NCBI RefSeq assembly: GCF_003255815.1
Contig: NC_037689.1
Coordinates: 140,229,938 to 140,293,937 of the forward strand
Reading direction: 5' to 3'
Source of the DNA: Theropithecus gelada
Taxonomy: Eukaryota; Chordata; Mammalia; Primates; Cercopithecidae
Length of the DNA stretch: 64,000 nucleotides
This document shows positions 11,899-21,994 of this stretch, piece after piece (the first letter of the stretch is position 1; every line of letters starts with the position of its first letter). Made by a program: the position numbers and the translations under genes. The notes below the pieces were generated by a model. The model did no database searches. It saw nothing but the letters and a program-made list of their open reading frames with translations, and was not told the origin of the DNA.

Positions 11899-12243
11899 TG
11901 ATATGATTTTGCTATGTCCCCACCCAACTCTCTTCTTGAATTCCCATGTATTGTGGGAGGGACCCAGTGGGAGGTAATTGAATCATGGGGGCAAGTCTTT
12001 CCCGTGCTGTTCTTGTGATAGTGAATAAGTCTCACGAGATCTGATGGTCCCGTAAGGGGGAGTTTTCCTGCACAAGATCTCTCTCTTTGCCTGTCACTGT
12101 CTACTTAAGACGTGACTTGCTCCTCGTTGCCTTCCACCGTGATTATGAGGCCTTCCCAGGCATGTGGAACTGTAAGGCCATTCAACCTCTTTTTTTTTTT
12201 TTTTTAATTGCCCAGTCTTGCAGTGTAAGAACAGACGAACACA
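11899..12243 (+). mobile_element. THE1 3' LTR
   Basis: Starts TGATATGATTTTGCTATG and follows the left LTR through 'gacgtgacttgctcc' and the T-rich patch at 12190-12205 to a decayed ...GAACACA end. The flanking five bases do not match (ATGTG left, AGTGG right), so the target duplication has decayed or my limits are off by a few bases. Confidence 0.94.
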
Positions 12244-12487
12244 AGTGGATTTACCATACAAGAGATTTTTTTAGGGGCACTGCTTGTGAGGGAAAATGGA
12301 GAAAAAAGTCCAGAAGAAACATTACACCATAATACAGGGTGGACACTTGTGAAGGAAAGAGAGAAGGAAGAAAGGTTATATGATGTGTCTTAGACTACAG
12401 AACAGTTACCCTAACCCTAGGCTTAAGAGAGTTCAGCAAGGCCAAAGGAAAATCATAAAGCAAAAGTCAGCCAGCCATCAAAGGTGT

Positions 12488-12789
12488 CTTTTATTTATTT
12501 ATTTATTTTGAGACAGAGTCTCACTCTGTGCCCAGGCTGCAGTGCAGTGGCGTGATCTTGGCTCACTGCAACCTCTGCCTCCCGGGTTCAAGTGATTCTT
12601 CTGCCTCAGCCTCCTAAGTAGCTGGGACTACAGGCACATGACACCATGCCTGGCTAATTTTTTTTTTTTTTTGGTTGAGATGGGGTTTTACCATATTGGC
12701 CAGGCTGGTCTCGAGCTCCTGACCTTGTGATCCATCTGCCTTGGCCTCCTGAAGTGTTGGGATTACAGGCATGAGCCACCACGCCCAGG
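12488..12789 (-). mobile_element. Alu SINE
   Basis: Reversed Alu whose tail is (TTTA)n at 12488-12508. It ends in '...gccaccacgcccagg'. Both monomers are present. Confidence 0.95.
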
Positions 12790-13048
12790 AAGTTTTAAAT
12801 CTCCCAGAGGCTTGTCTGCTTTAGCATTCCCACTGTGTTTCATCACAGGCTGAGAGCAGGCTGGAGGTTAGGAGGGCCTCCACAGGAATACAATGGTAGA
12901 TCAGAGTATAGCAGCAGGACTGCCTGTCAACTGCAGTCAGAGACCTCAGAGCAATTGAATGTATGAAAGGTTGGTTTTCATGCCTCCAAGCCTATAATAC
13001 ACTCAACATTATACTAAACACTAAGTGGGAGAGGAGCAAATTGGTAGG

Positions 13049-13378
13049 TATTATGCACTAGATGTTTGTGTCCCCCACAAATTCAATGTGTTGAAGCTGT
13101 AACCCTTAATGTGATGTTATTAGGAGGTGGGGCTTGGCAGAGGTAATTAGATTTAGATAAGTTCAAGAGGGTAGTGCTCCCAGGATGTAATTTAGTGTCC
13201 TTATAAGAAGAGGAACAGATAGTAGAGCACTTGTGCTCTCTCTCTGCCATGCAAGGATACAGCTAGACAGCCATCATCTGCAAGCCAGGAAACAGGCCCT
13301 CACTAGGAAGGAAATCTATTGGTGCCTCTAGAACTGTGAGAAATAAATGTCTGTTGTTTAAGCCAGCAGCCTTAATAA
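13049..13378 (+). mobile_element. MLT1-type LTR (MaLR)
   Basis: Carries the MLT1 landmarks in order: 'gtttgtgtcccccacaaatt', 'ttgaagctgtaaccc', 'ccttataagaagagg', 'catctgcaagccaggaa', 'agaactgtgagaaataaat' and 'tgttgtttaagccagc'. Solo LTR. The AATAAA in the last but one motif is its poly(A) signal. Confidence 0.9.
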
Positions 13379-13851
13379 ATTGAGATAGATATGAAATGAG
13401 GAAGATGCTGTCATGCCCTTAAGGTGCTAAGAATATATGGATGGAAGGAGATAAACCCCAAAAATACAAGATAAAAAATAGAAACGTGCGAAATAGTATC
13501 ATTAAACATGTATTGTGGAATTAGGGAGAGAGAATGAATCAGTTTATGTAGAAGGGTCAGGGAAGTTTCAAAGACAAGGTTGCATTTGACTTTGGTCTCA
13601 ATGGAAAAGTACATTCATAGGCAAAGTGTGGAAAGACATTTCAGGAGGCAGGAACAGCATAAGCTGATAAAAGGAGGACTTAGTATGTTTTAGATGTAGC
13701 AAGTGTCAAGGCAAGCACTGTGGTAGCTTAGGTTATTTGGGGACTGTTTTTAGGAGAAGAAGATGAAAGTATAGATTGAGGTTGATTATACCCTAGAACT
13801 TAAAGTATCATAAATAAAACAAAATAAAGAACTTGATTGGTTATCTTGCTT

Positions 13852-13890
<39 letters not shown>

Positions 13891-14358
13891 TGCATGTGTT
13901 TGTGTTTTTTCCTAGAATGTTGTGAAAAGTCATTGATGGTTTTACACAAAAAGTCTTGTGTGGCATATGATCAGACTTGATTGCTGGAGAGATTCTTTAG
14001 GCCATGGTGTGGAAGATGAATTTGAAAAGAATGAGACTGAACATAGGAAAAAGTGTAAAAATGGAGAAGGCAGTTAGAATGGCATTGCTAGAGTTCCAGG
14101 GAAAATATGATGACCTAGGTAAGTGAAATCAGAAAAGAAATGTGGAAAAGCATCTAAGATACATTTCAGAGGTGGAATTGACGGTAGCTACTGAGTAACT
14201 ACATGGAAGATAGAAACAAACTAGAGAATATTATCACTATAACAAATTCATCCTATATTCACAAGCCATTTTGTGATCATATCTACAAATTTATCTCCTG
14301 TGTATTAGCAGAGAAGCCTCTGTGCAGATAACTGGACCCAGTTCTTGAGACAAGTACA
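13379..14358. other. Intergenic sequence with an old repeat trace
   Basis: No gene. The parts at 13620-13800 and 13920-14200 read like one decayed mammalian repeat ('gaacagcataagc...', 'cattgatggtttt...atgatcagact'), split by a TG tract. Family not named. Confidence 0.4.
13854..13886 (+). repeat. (TG)n microsatellite
   Basis: Pure GT/TG run of 33 bases. Confidence 0.97.
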
Positions 14359-15158
14359 TACAGTCATGTGTTGTTGAACCGTGGGGATACATTCAGAGAA
14401 ATGCATTCTTAGGCAATTTCATCATTGTGCAAATATCGTAGACTATACTTACACAAACCTAGATGGTATAGCCCATGGTAGACCTAGGCTACAAGGGATA
14501 GACTATTGCTTCTAGGTACAAACCTATAGTGCATGGTACTGTACTGAATACTGTAGACAATTGTAACACAATGGTAAGTATTTGTGTATCTTAATATATT
14601 GAAAACTAGAAAATGTACAGTACAAATATGTTGTGAAAGACACAAAAAATATGGCTCAGCTGTATAGGAGGCTTACCGTGACTCAAACTTGAAGGGCTGG
14701 AAGTTGCTTTGAATGAGTCAGTGAGTGAGGGGTAAGTGAATGTGAAAGCTTAGGACATTACTGTACACTACCATAGGCTTAATACACACTATACACTTAG
14801 GGTACTCTAAATTTATTACATAAATTCTTCTGTACTAATACCCTTAGCTTACTGTGACATTTTTACTTTATAAATTTTAATTTTTGAAACACTTTGACTT
14901 TTATAATGATACTTAGCTTCAAACACAAACACATTGTACAACTGTAAAATTGTTTTTTTCTTTTTTTTCCATGTAAGATGGGTTATGCGCCAACATCTTA
15001 ACAAGGTGGGAGGGTGGCATATCTCATGCATGTGTCTGAATACCCAATCATCATGCTTATGAACTACGAAAGTATTATTCTTTCTTTATATCCTTATTCT
15101 ACAGCCCTTTTATTGTTATTTTACTTTTGAAACATTTTTGTTAAAAGCTAAGACTCAA

Positions 15159-16645
15159 GGCAGCCCGCATTGCCAAGACAATCCTAAGCCAAAAGAACAA
15201 AGCTGGAGGCATCACACTATCTGACTTCAAACTATACTATAAGGCTACAGTAACCAAAACAGCATGGTACTGGTACCAAAACAGAGATATAGACCAATGG
15301 AACAGAACAGAGCCCTCAGAAATAATACCACACATCTACAGCCATCTGATCTTTGACAAACCTGACAAAAACAAGAAATGGGGAAAGGATTCCCTATTTA
15401 ATAAATGGTGCTGGGAAAATTGGCTAGCCATAAGTAGAAAGCTGAAACTGGATCCTTTCCTTACTCCTTATATGAAAATTAATTCAAGATATATTAGAGA
15501 GTTAAATGTTAGACCTAAGACCATAAAAACCCTAGAAGAAAACCTAGGTAATACCATTCAGGACATAGGCATGGGCAAGGACCTCATGTCTAAAACACCA
15601 AAAGCAACGGCAACAAAAGCCAAAATTGACAAACGGGATCTCATTAAACTAAAGAGCTTCTGCACAGCAAAAGAAACTACCATCATAGTGAACAGAATGG
15701 GAGAAAATTTTTGCAATCTACTCATCTGACAAAGGGCTAATATCCAGAACCTACAAAGAACTCAAATTTACAAGAAAAAAGAAGCAACCCCATCAAAAAG
15801 TGGGCAAAGGATATGAACAGACACTTCTCAAAAGAAGGCATTCATACAGCCAACAGATACATGAAAAAATGCTCATCATCACTCACTATCAGAGAAATGC
15901 AAATCAAAACCACAGTGAGATACTATCTCACACCAGTTAGAATGGCAATCATTAAAAAATCAGGAAACAACAGGTGCTGGAGAGGATGTGGAGAAATAGG
16001 AACACTTTTACACTGTTGGTGGGACTGTAAACTTGTTCAACCATTGTGGAAAACAGTGTGGCGATTCCTCAAGGATCTACAACTAGAAATACCATTTGAC
16101 CCAGCCACCCCATTACTTGGGATATACCCAAAGGATTACAAATCATGCTGCTATAAAGACACATGCACACGTATGTTTATTGCAGCACTATTCACAATAG
16201 CAAAGACTTGGAATCAACCCAAATGTCCATCAGTGACAGACTGGATTAAGAAAAGGTGGCACATATACAGCATGGAATACTATGCAGCCATAAAAAAGGA
16301 TGAGTTCATGTCCTTTGTAGGGACATGGATGCAGCTGGAAACCATCATTCTCAGCAAACTATCACAAGAACAGAAAACCAAACACCACATGTTCTCACTC
16401 ACAGGTGGGAATTGAACAATGAGATCACTTGGACACAGGAAGGGGAACATCACACACCGGGGCCTATTGTGGGGAGTGGGGAGGGGTGAGGGATAGCATT
16501 AGGAGATATACCTAATGTAAATGACGAGTTAATGAGTGCAGCACACCAACATGGCACATGTATCCGTATGTAACAAACCTGCACATTGTGCACATGTACT
16601 CTAGAACTTAAAGTATAATAATAATAAAAACAAAAAAAAGAAAAA
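15159..16645 (+). mobile_element. Young 5'-truncated L1 (L1PA type)
   Basis: Begins within ORF2 ('gcagcccgcattgccaagac') and runs through the ORF2 stop at 16413-16415, the 3' UTR with its G-rich tract (16470-16490) and the L1PA end 'tagaacttaaagtataata', then a tail. Low divergence from the primate L1 pattern. It interrupts the Tigger-like element; the flanking target duplication is aaaagctaagac(t/g)caa at 15143-15158 and 16714-16729, one mismatch in 16. Confidence 0.96.
15813..16415 (+). pseudogene. L1 ORF2p C-terminal fragment
   Basis: 200 open codons covering the C-terminal third of L1 ORF2p after the reverse transcriptase, including the cysteine-rich part and the conserved WNQP and MEYYAAIKK segments, ending at the normal ORF2 stop. 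The endonuclease and RT domains were never copied (5' truncation), and upstream frames at 15172-15729 are broken by a frameshift, so it cannot act in retrotransposition. Confidence 0.9.
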
Positions 16646-16713
16646 GGACATTAGTGGAAAAACTGGCAAAATCTGAATAAATTCTGTAGTTTGTTAATAT
16701 TAAATAAATAAAT
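16646..16713 (+). other. Probable L1 3'-transduced sequence
   Basis: About 55 bp of non-L1 sequence ('ggacattagtggaaaaactg...') followed by a second A-rich tail (TAAATAAATAAATA) lies between the L1 poly(A) and the right copy of the target duplication. Because it is inside the duplication it arrived with the L1. Confidence 0.7.
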
Positions 16714-17240
16714 AAAAGCTAAGACGCAAACAAACAAATTAGCCTAAGCCTACACAGTGTCAGAATTATCAGCATCACTGTCTTCAACCTCCACAGCTTT
16801 TCCCACTGGAAGGTCTTCAGAAGCTCTAACACGTATGAAGCTGTCATCTCCTACGAAAACAATGCCTTCTTCTGGAATACCCCCTGAAGGAACTGCCTGA
16901 GGCTGTTTTGTAAGTAGAAAGAGTACATTCTAAAATACTGATAAAAAGTATAATATAGTAAATACATAAACCAGTAACATAGTCATTTATTGTCATTTTC
17001 AGGTATTATATACTGTACATAATTGTACATGCTGTCCTTTTATATGACTAGCAGTGCAGTAGGTTTGTTTACACCAACATCACCACAAACACATGAGTAA
17101 CTTGTTGTGCTAGGATCTTATGGCAGCTACAGCTTCAATAGGCAATAGGAATTTTTCAGCTCCATTATAATCTTAAGGAACTGCCATCATAGATGTGGTC
17201 CCTCATTTACCTCAGTGTTGTTACATGGTACCTGACTGTA

Positions 17241-18167
17241 CCTGTCTTGTAAGTTACTAACCTGGCAGTGACTTTTATTATCACCGTCTTGTAAGTTTGA
17301 TGAAGATTTTCAGTCCCATATAAGTTGACAATTCTGTGTAAACTAGTACCACTGATATCCTGGAATCATTTCTCTGATTTACTGCTTTCTTTTTTGAGAC
17401 CCTGTCTGAAACTAACATCTGACATTTTTCTTTGACGTTTCTTCTTAATGGAAATGGAAACTGAATAATCAACATGTGACAATGTTTGTGAGCTTTTGCT
17501 TTGTCTGTGAGGTGCAGCCTATGTCCAAATAATTGATACCTATCGCTTAGGAAAGAGAATATATGAATAGCTCCTCTCAGTGTTCATGCTGATATACCAA
17601 TCACTGTGTATCTTCCTTAGAAATTTGGGTAGTGCTGGAAAGTTTGTTTGCTCTGGAGACATCTCAGAAAAATAAGAGGAACAGCAAATCTAAACATGAC
17701 AAACCATTTTTTGACCATTATTTTGGTGCCTATCATATGATAGGAACTATTACTAACAACAACAAATACTACTACTTCTACTACTAATGAAACAATATAT
17801 AAATATAATCATAACAAATAAATTATACCTCATTTTATTTAAATTTTCTCATAAAGCTGGAATGTATCAATCCCATGAAGTCACCACCTATGCTTTAAAT
17901 ATCCCTCAAATCTATAAATAAATTTATCCCCAAACCAAGATTTATCAGCATCCTCCAGAAATTTTCAATCCTTACATATATTCAGTATTCATAAGTAGGT
18001 TCCAGCTTATTATAGAAAGTAATTTCCATAACCAGGCCTCATGTACAAAATAGATGCAAATGCCCTTCTAAAGGGTCTGTCTCAGCACTCAAAAACTTGG
18101 ATTTTTTAACCTTACATATTACCAGCTTGTGCTTTATAGATGTACCAAAGCCCATATTAAATTGATT
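17241..18167. other. Intergenic sequence, nothing recognised
   Basis: AT-rich, with a short (ACA/ACT) triplet stretch at 17755-17785. No gene. Confidence 0.5.
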
Positions 18168-18231
18168 ATATATATATGTGTGTGTGTGTGTGTACACATA
18201 TGTACACACACACACACACACATATATACAT
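18168..18231. repeat. (TA)n(TG)n...(CA)n(TA)n inverted simple repeat
   Basis: A TG tract (18177-18195) and a CA tract (18202-18221) face each other around a 6-bp centre, with TA runs on both outsides, so the whole block can fold back on itself. Confidence 0.93.
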
Positions 18232-19328
18232 GATACCTACTATGATTTGAGGTGCTTAGGACATAGCTTTTTAGAAGACCGATATGGTACCTTCCTCCAT
18301 GGAATTTATAATCTAGTGAAAGAAAGAGATAACATACAGATGAATAAATAAGATGATGATTTAGAGTGATATAACCTATAGAAATGATAAAACAGGGTTC
18401 AGCATGCAATGCAGTGTTACAGATACAAATGTTAGACTCACAGACCACCTCCTTCATAAAGTACTTTCTTTCCTTCTTTGTAGCCTTATGTAACTCATGA
18501 CAAGTGTCACAAATTCATTTACTTAATTGACTATTGAATATCTACTCTAATGCATTTTTCTAGGCAATGTGGATAAACAAAACCAGTAATGATTCCTGAA
18601 GTTATAAAAATTATTCTAGTGGAAGCAGCATTCCTTGTCATAGGTGTCACTAATACTTATGGTCAGAATGTCCAAAGTGTTTCCCAAATTAGGCATTGTC
18701 TATGTCATATCAATCAACTGGTACAAAGAAATTTGGAGTTGAGAACCCTCAGAGCAGTAAATGTTCTGAGAAAAATTGTAAATTAATTTTAATATCAAAA
18801 ATCATTAGGATGCTGAAGTTGCATATTTATACTTTGTAAGCTATATATTTTTGTGCTCACTGTGGCTTTGTACTATTTACAGTGTAAAAGAAGGAACACA
18901 GAAATTTTTTTCTTCCAATTTGTAGTGAGTATAAAGCAGATCATTTAGATAATATTTTAATTAGAGAGTTACATAAGAGGTTAATAAAGCCATCCCAGTC
19001 ACATTTTTGAATATTAATTTTTTCAAAATTGTAAAGATCTGCACAGAAAAAAAGTCATAAACATCAAATTAGAGTAATGTTCTAACAGTCAAATAAACCA
19101 TTTATTGAATTTAATGAAGATCATTTAAAGCAGTATCACAGAAGCTTCTATACTGAGAAATATGATGTTGCTCTTTTTTAAAAAGGAAGTTAACCATCCT
19201 TTTTTTCTAGAAGCAGTGACAACTCAGAACATTACACCATTTCCTTGGCAGCTTGCTGAGCCTCTACTGTATGCAAAACACTGTGTTACTGAGGAAAACA
19301 AAGAAAACATGGAGTCTATGCCATAATT
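18232..19328. other. Intergenic sequence, nothing recognised
   Basis: Plain AT-rich DNA. Around 18490-18580 there is a faint MIR/L2-like stretch. No gene. Confidence 0.45.
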
Positions 19329-19745
19329 TCTTTTTTAAAAAAATCAACTTTAATTTTAGATTAAGGAGTAAATGTGCATATTTTTACCTGGTGCATGACA
19401 CTGAGGTTTGGGGTAAAAATGATCCTATCACCCATATAGTAAGCATAGTACCCAACAGATGGTTTTTCAGTTCACGTGCCTCTCCCTTTCTCTTCTAGTA
19501 GTGAATAATTGCTACTACTAATGATAGTACGATACTATACTATACTATATTAATAGTAACATTAATAATAATGTTATTAATGATTGTTTTCATCTTTATG
19601 TCTATGTGTATCCAGTGTTGAGCTACCACTTATAAGTGAGAACATGTGGTATCTGGTTTTCTCTTTGTCCATTAATTCACTTAGGATAGTGGCCTCCAGC
19701 GCCATCTATGTTACTGCAAAGGACATAGTTCTGTTCTTCTGTATT
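19329..19745 (-). mobile_element. L1 3' end fragment
   Basis: Antisense of the L1 3' UTR and ORF2 end: 'gtgcatgacactgaggtttggggt', 'ccacttataagtgagaacatg', 'aatggcctccagc'-like and 'tgcaaaggacat'. An AT-rich tract at 19500-19590 (TACTA/TAATA repeats) is extra compared with the usual L1 text. Confidence 0.85.
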
Positions 19746-20069
19746 CTGTCCTAATTTCTGAATGACCAACAAGAGCACAGAAGTCTTCGTTAATGTGACA
19801 GTGAACTAGTTATCCACAAGGATATCCAGAAGAAATACATTAATTTTGAAAGTTAACAAGAGTAAGAGAATGATTCTTTGTAATCATAGCTCCAATAAGT
19901 ATCAGTAATTATAAGTTTTCACAATCTTAGCATTTTCTATAGTAAATTTCTCTAGAACTTCTCACAGAATTCAAATTTTCCAGATTGTACACAAAATTCA
20001 TTTTTATCTGAAATTGCTTCCTTTTTTAAAGTTTGCTTTCAACCATACTAATATGTTTTACTTACTTTT

Positions 20070-20300
20070 ATAGTTTTTTATTTAAAGCTTTTAAAAAATA
20101 TTGTGTACACCATGATGTTTTGAAACATTATACTTTGTGGAATGGCTCAGTTGACTGCATTAATATATGCATTATCTCATATATTTATCATTTTTACGTG
20201 GTGAGCAAACATCAAATCTATTCTCTTCATAATTTTAAAGAATATAATACATTGTTATTAACTACAGTCACCGTGTTGTACAAGAGATGATACTATGTTT
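20070..20300 (-). mobile_element. Old L1 3' UTR fragment
   Basis: Antisense L1M-type 3' UTR wording: 'gtacaccatgatgttttgaa', '...gtggtgagcaaacatc', 'ttaactacagtcaccgtgttgtac'. Short and diverged; limits approximate. Confidence 0.7.
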
Positions 20301-21021
20301 CATTAATGTGATATAAAATTACTTGTTTAATGACATTTAAAGGTTTAGCTAATTATTTTACTGGCATTATGCACACATAGTAAAGTCAATGCTTATTTCC
20401 TAAGGTTTGTCTCATGTTGCTTTCTTTATATGTGGAAGCCCAAGGAGTTTACTACCTAATAATATACCAAAAGTCTATATTATACATATAATTTACACTT
20501 ATTTGTGTATTTCTCAAGAACCGTGTGCCTAAACTTTATTGTTTAGTAAGATACAAGGGCTTGATAATGAGTCTACCACTAATAAGACTGTTCTTGGAGA
20601 CATCTAAGCTGTTGCTAATGTTTTGACTGACTCTTCAGCCACAGCTATCTTGGTCTTGAGTGCACGAACTTTTGATTTGTGATATCCTACAGTTACTAGA
20701 ACCTTGGCATGAGTTGCTTCATTAATTATGGTATCAAGAACTCTAAAGTGTCTGAGATTTTATTACGCTTGCAAGCTAAACACTTAGCATGCCACAATTT
20801 CATGAATGATGGCAGAAGACATACAACTTGTGGACCAGAGCCAAAATAATTTGTTATATACAGCAGAGGAGTCAGCATGAGCTTCATATTTACATTAGTT
20901 CTTCTTGCCCCTAAGTTCAAAGGGGGGTAACACAGAGTGGGCCAAGTGAACAGTGTACAAACATGTCTGGTTACAACTAAAAAAAATTGTTCTTAGAAAA
21001 ACCCCAATTTTATAAGAAGGC
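20301..21021. other. Intergenic sequence, nothing recognised
   Basis: No gene or clear repeat seen. Confidence 0.5.
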
Positions 21022-21386
21022 TTATATGGTTTGGCTGTGTCTCCACACAAATCTCATCTTAAATTGTAGCTCCCATAACGTCCATGTATTGTGGGAGGGA
21101 CCCAGTGGGAGATAATTGAATTACGGGACCAGTTTTCCCCATATTGTTCTCGTGGTAGTGAATAAGTCTCATGAGAGCTGATTGTTTTATAAGGGGAAAC
21201 CCTGTTTTGCTTGGCTCTCATTTTCTCTCTTGTCTGCTGCCATGTAAGATGTGTTTCTTGCTTTTCATCATGATTCTGAGGCCTCCTCTGTCACATGGAA
21301 CTGTGAGTCCATTAAACCTCTTTTCCTTTAAAAATCACCCAGTCATGGGCATATCTTTATCAGCATCGTGAAAATGGACTAACAGA
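21022..21386 (+). mobile_element. THE1/MSTA-type solo LTR
   Basis: Starts with 'tatggtttggctgtgtc', continues with 'tgtgggagggacccagtggg', an ATTAAA signal at 21311, and ends '...gtgaaaatggactaaca'. No internal region follows. Confidence 0.92.
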
Positions 21387-21758
21387 GGGGCTGTTGACAA
21401 CTCTGCCTAACATTTGCTTCAGAGAAATACATTATTTTTAGATTTGGGTAAAGAAACAAATCTGTTCCATGCTCTGAAGGGAGACATTATCTCTATATTC
21501 CAAGGCAGCTTGCTATACAAACATCCTTCAAAAGACTGTCTTGAAAAAGGCTGTCAATGCCACTAAACAAGACTTGCAACCATGTGGGAGACCCATGGAA
21601 ACATGTCTCCCAACATTTTCTTGTAGATTTTGCTAATTTCTCTACCCTTAGTTTATTTGAGGTCAACAAGTATCCTTGTGAACTGCTTGATAACAAATTA
21701 CTAGCCATCTGAGCTTCATCTTGAGGTAAATGACCACAGGACCTGCATTTACTTTCTA
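21387..21758. other. Unassigned sequence before the ERVL
   Basis: I could not match this block to the gag/protease part of the complete ERVL at 50.4 kb or to any other family. Confidence 0.4.
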
Positions 21759-21990
21759 TAGGTTGAGTATTCCTTACTAAAATGATTGGGACCATAAGTG
21801 TTTCAGACTTGATTTTTTGGATTTTGAAAGATTTGCATTATACTTAACCGGTTGAGCATCCCAAATCTGAAAATCCAAAATCTGATATTTTCCAATGGGT
21901 ATTTCCTTTGAGACTTATGTTGGCACTCAAAAAGTTTATATTTTGGAACATTATGATTTCAGATTTTTGAATTTGGGATGCCCAACCTAT
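21759..21990. mobile_element. Small DNA transposon (Tigger/MER46-like MITE)
   Basis: Ends GGTTGAGTATTCC... and ...GGGATGCCCAACC are inverted repeats, flanked by TA on both sides (TATAGGTTGAG / CCTATATT). A longer relative is at 45145-45456. Too short to code for anything. Confidence 0.75.
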
Positions 21991-21994
21991 ATTC

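Larger units (their letters stand above)
14361..17238. mobile_element. Tigger-like (TcMar) DNA transposon split by an L1
   Basis: Left end CAGTCATGTGTTGTTG at 14361 and right end ...GTTACATGGTACCTGACTG at 17238 form imperfect terminal inverted repeats. TA lies immediately outside both ends (14359-14360 and 17239-17240), the target duplication of mariner/Tigger elements. Without the L1 it is about 1.3 kb. On the minus strand the 3' part (about 16745-16920) keeps a short open stretch with an acidic C-terminus (EVEDSDADNSDTV then stop), probably the end of the lost transposase. Subfamily not assigned. Transposase is non-functional. Confidence 0.85.

Noticed and set aside
12406..12420. Telomere-like CCCTAACCCTAG
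   Set aside because: Only two units; expected by chance.
13790..13830. Apparent 30-bp L1 3' end (taccctagaacttaaagtat)
   Set aside because: It lies within an old repeat that could give similar text, and there is no clear target duplication.
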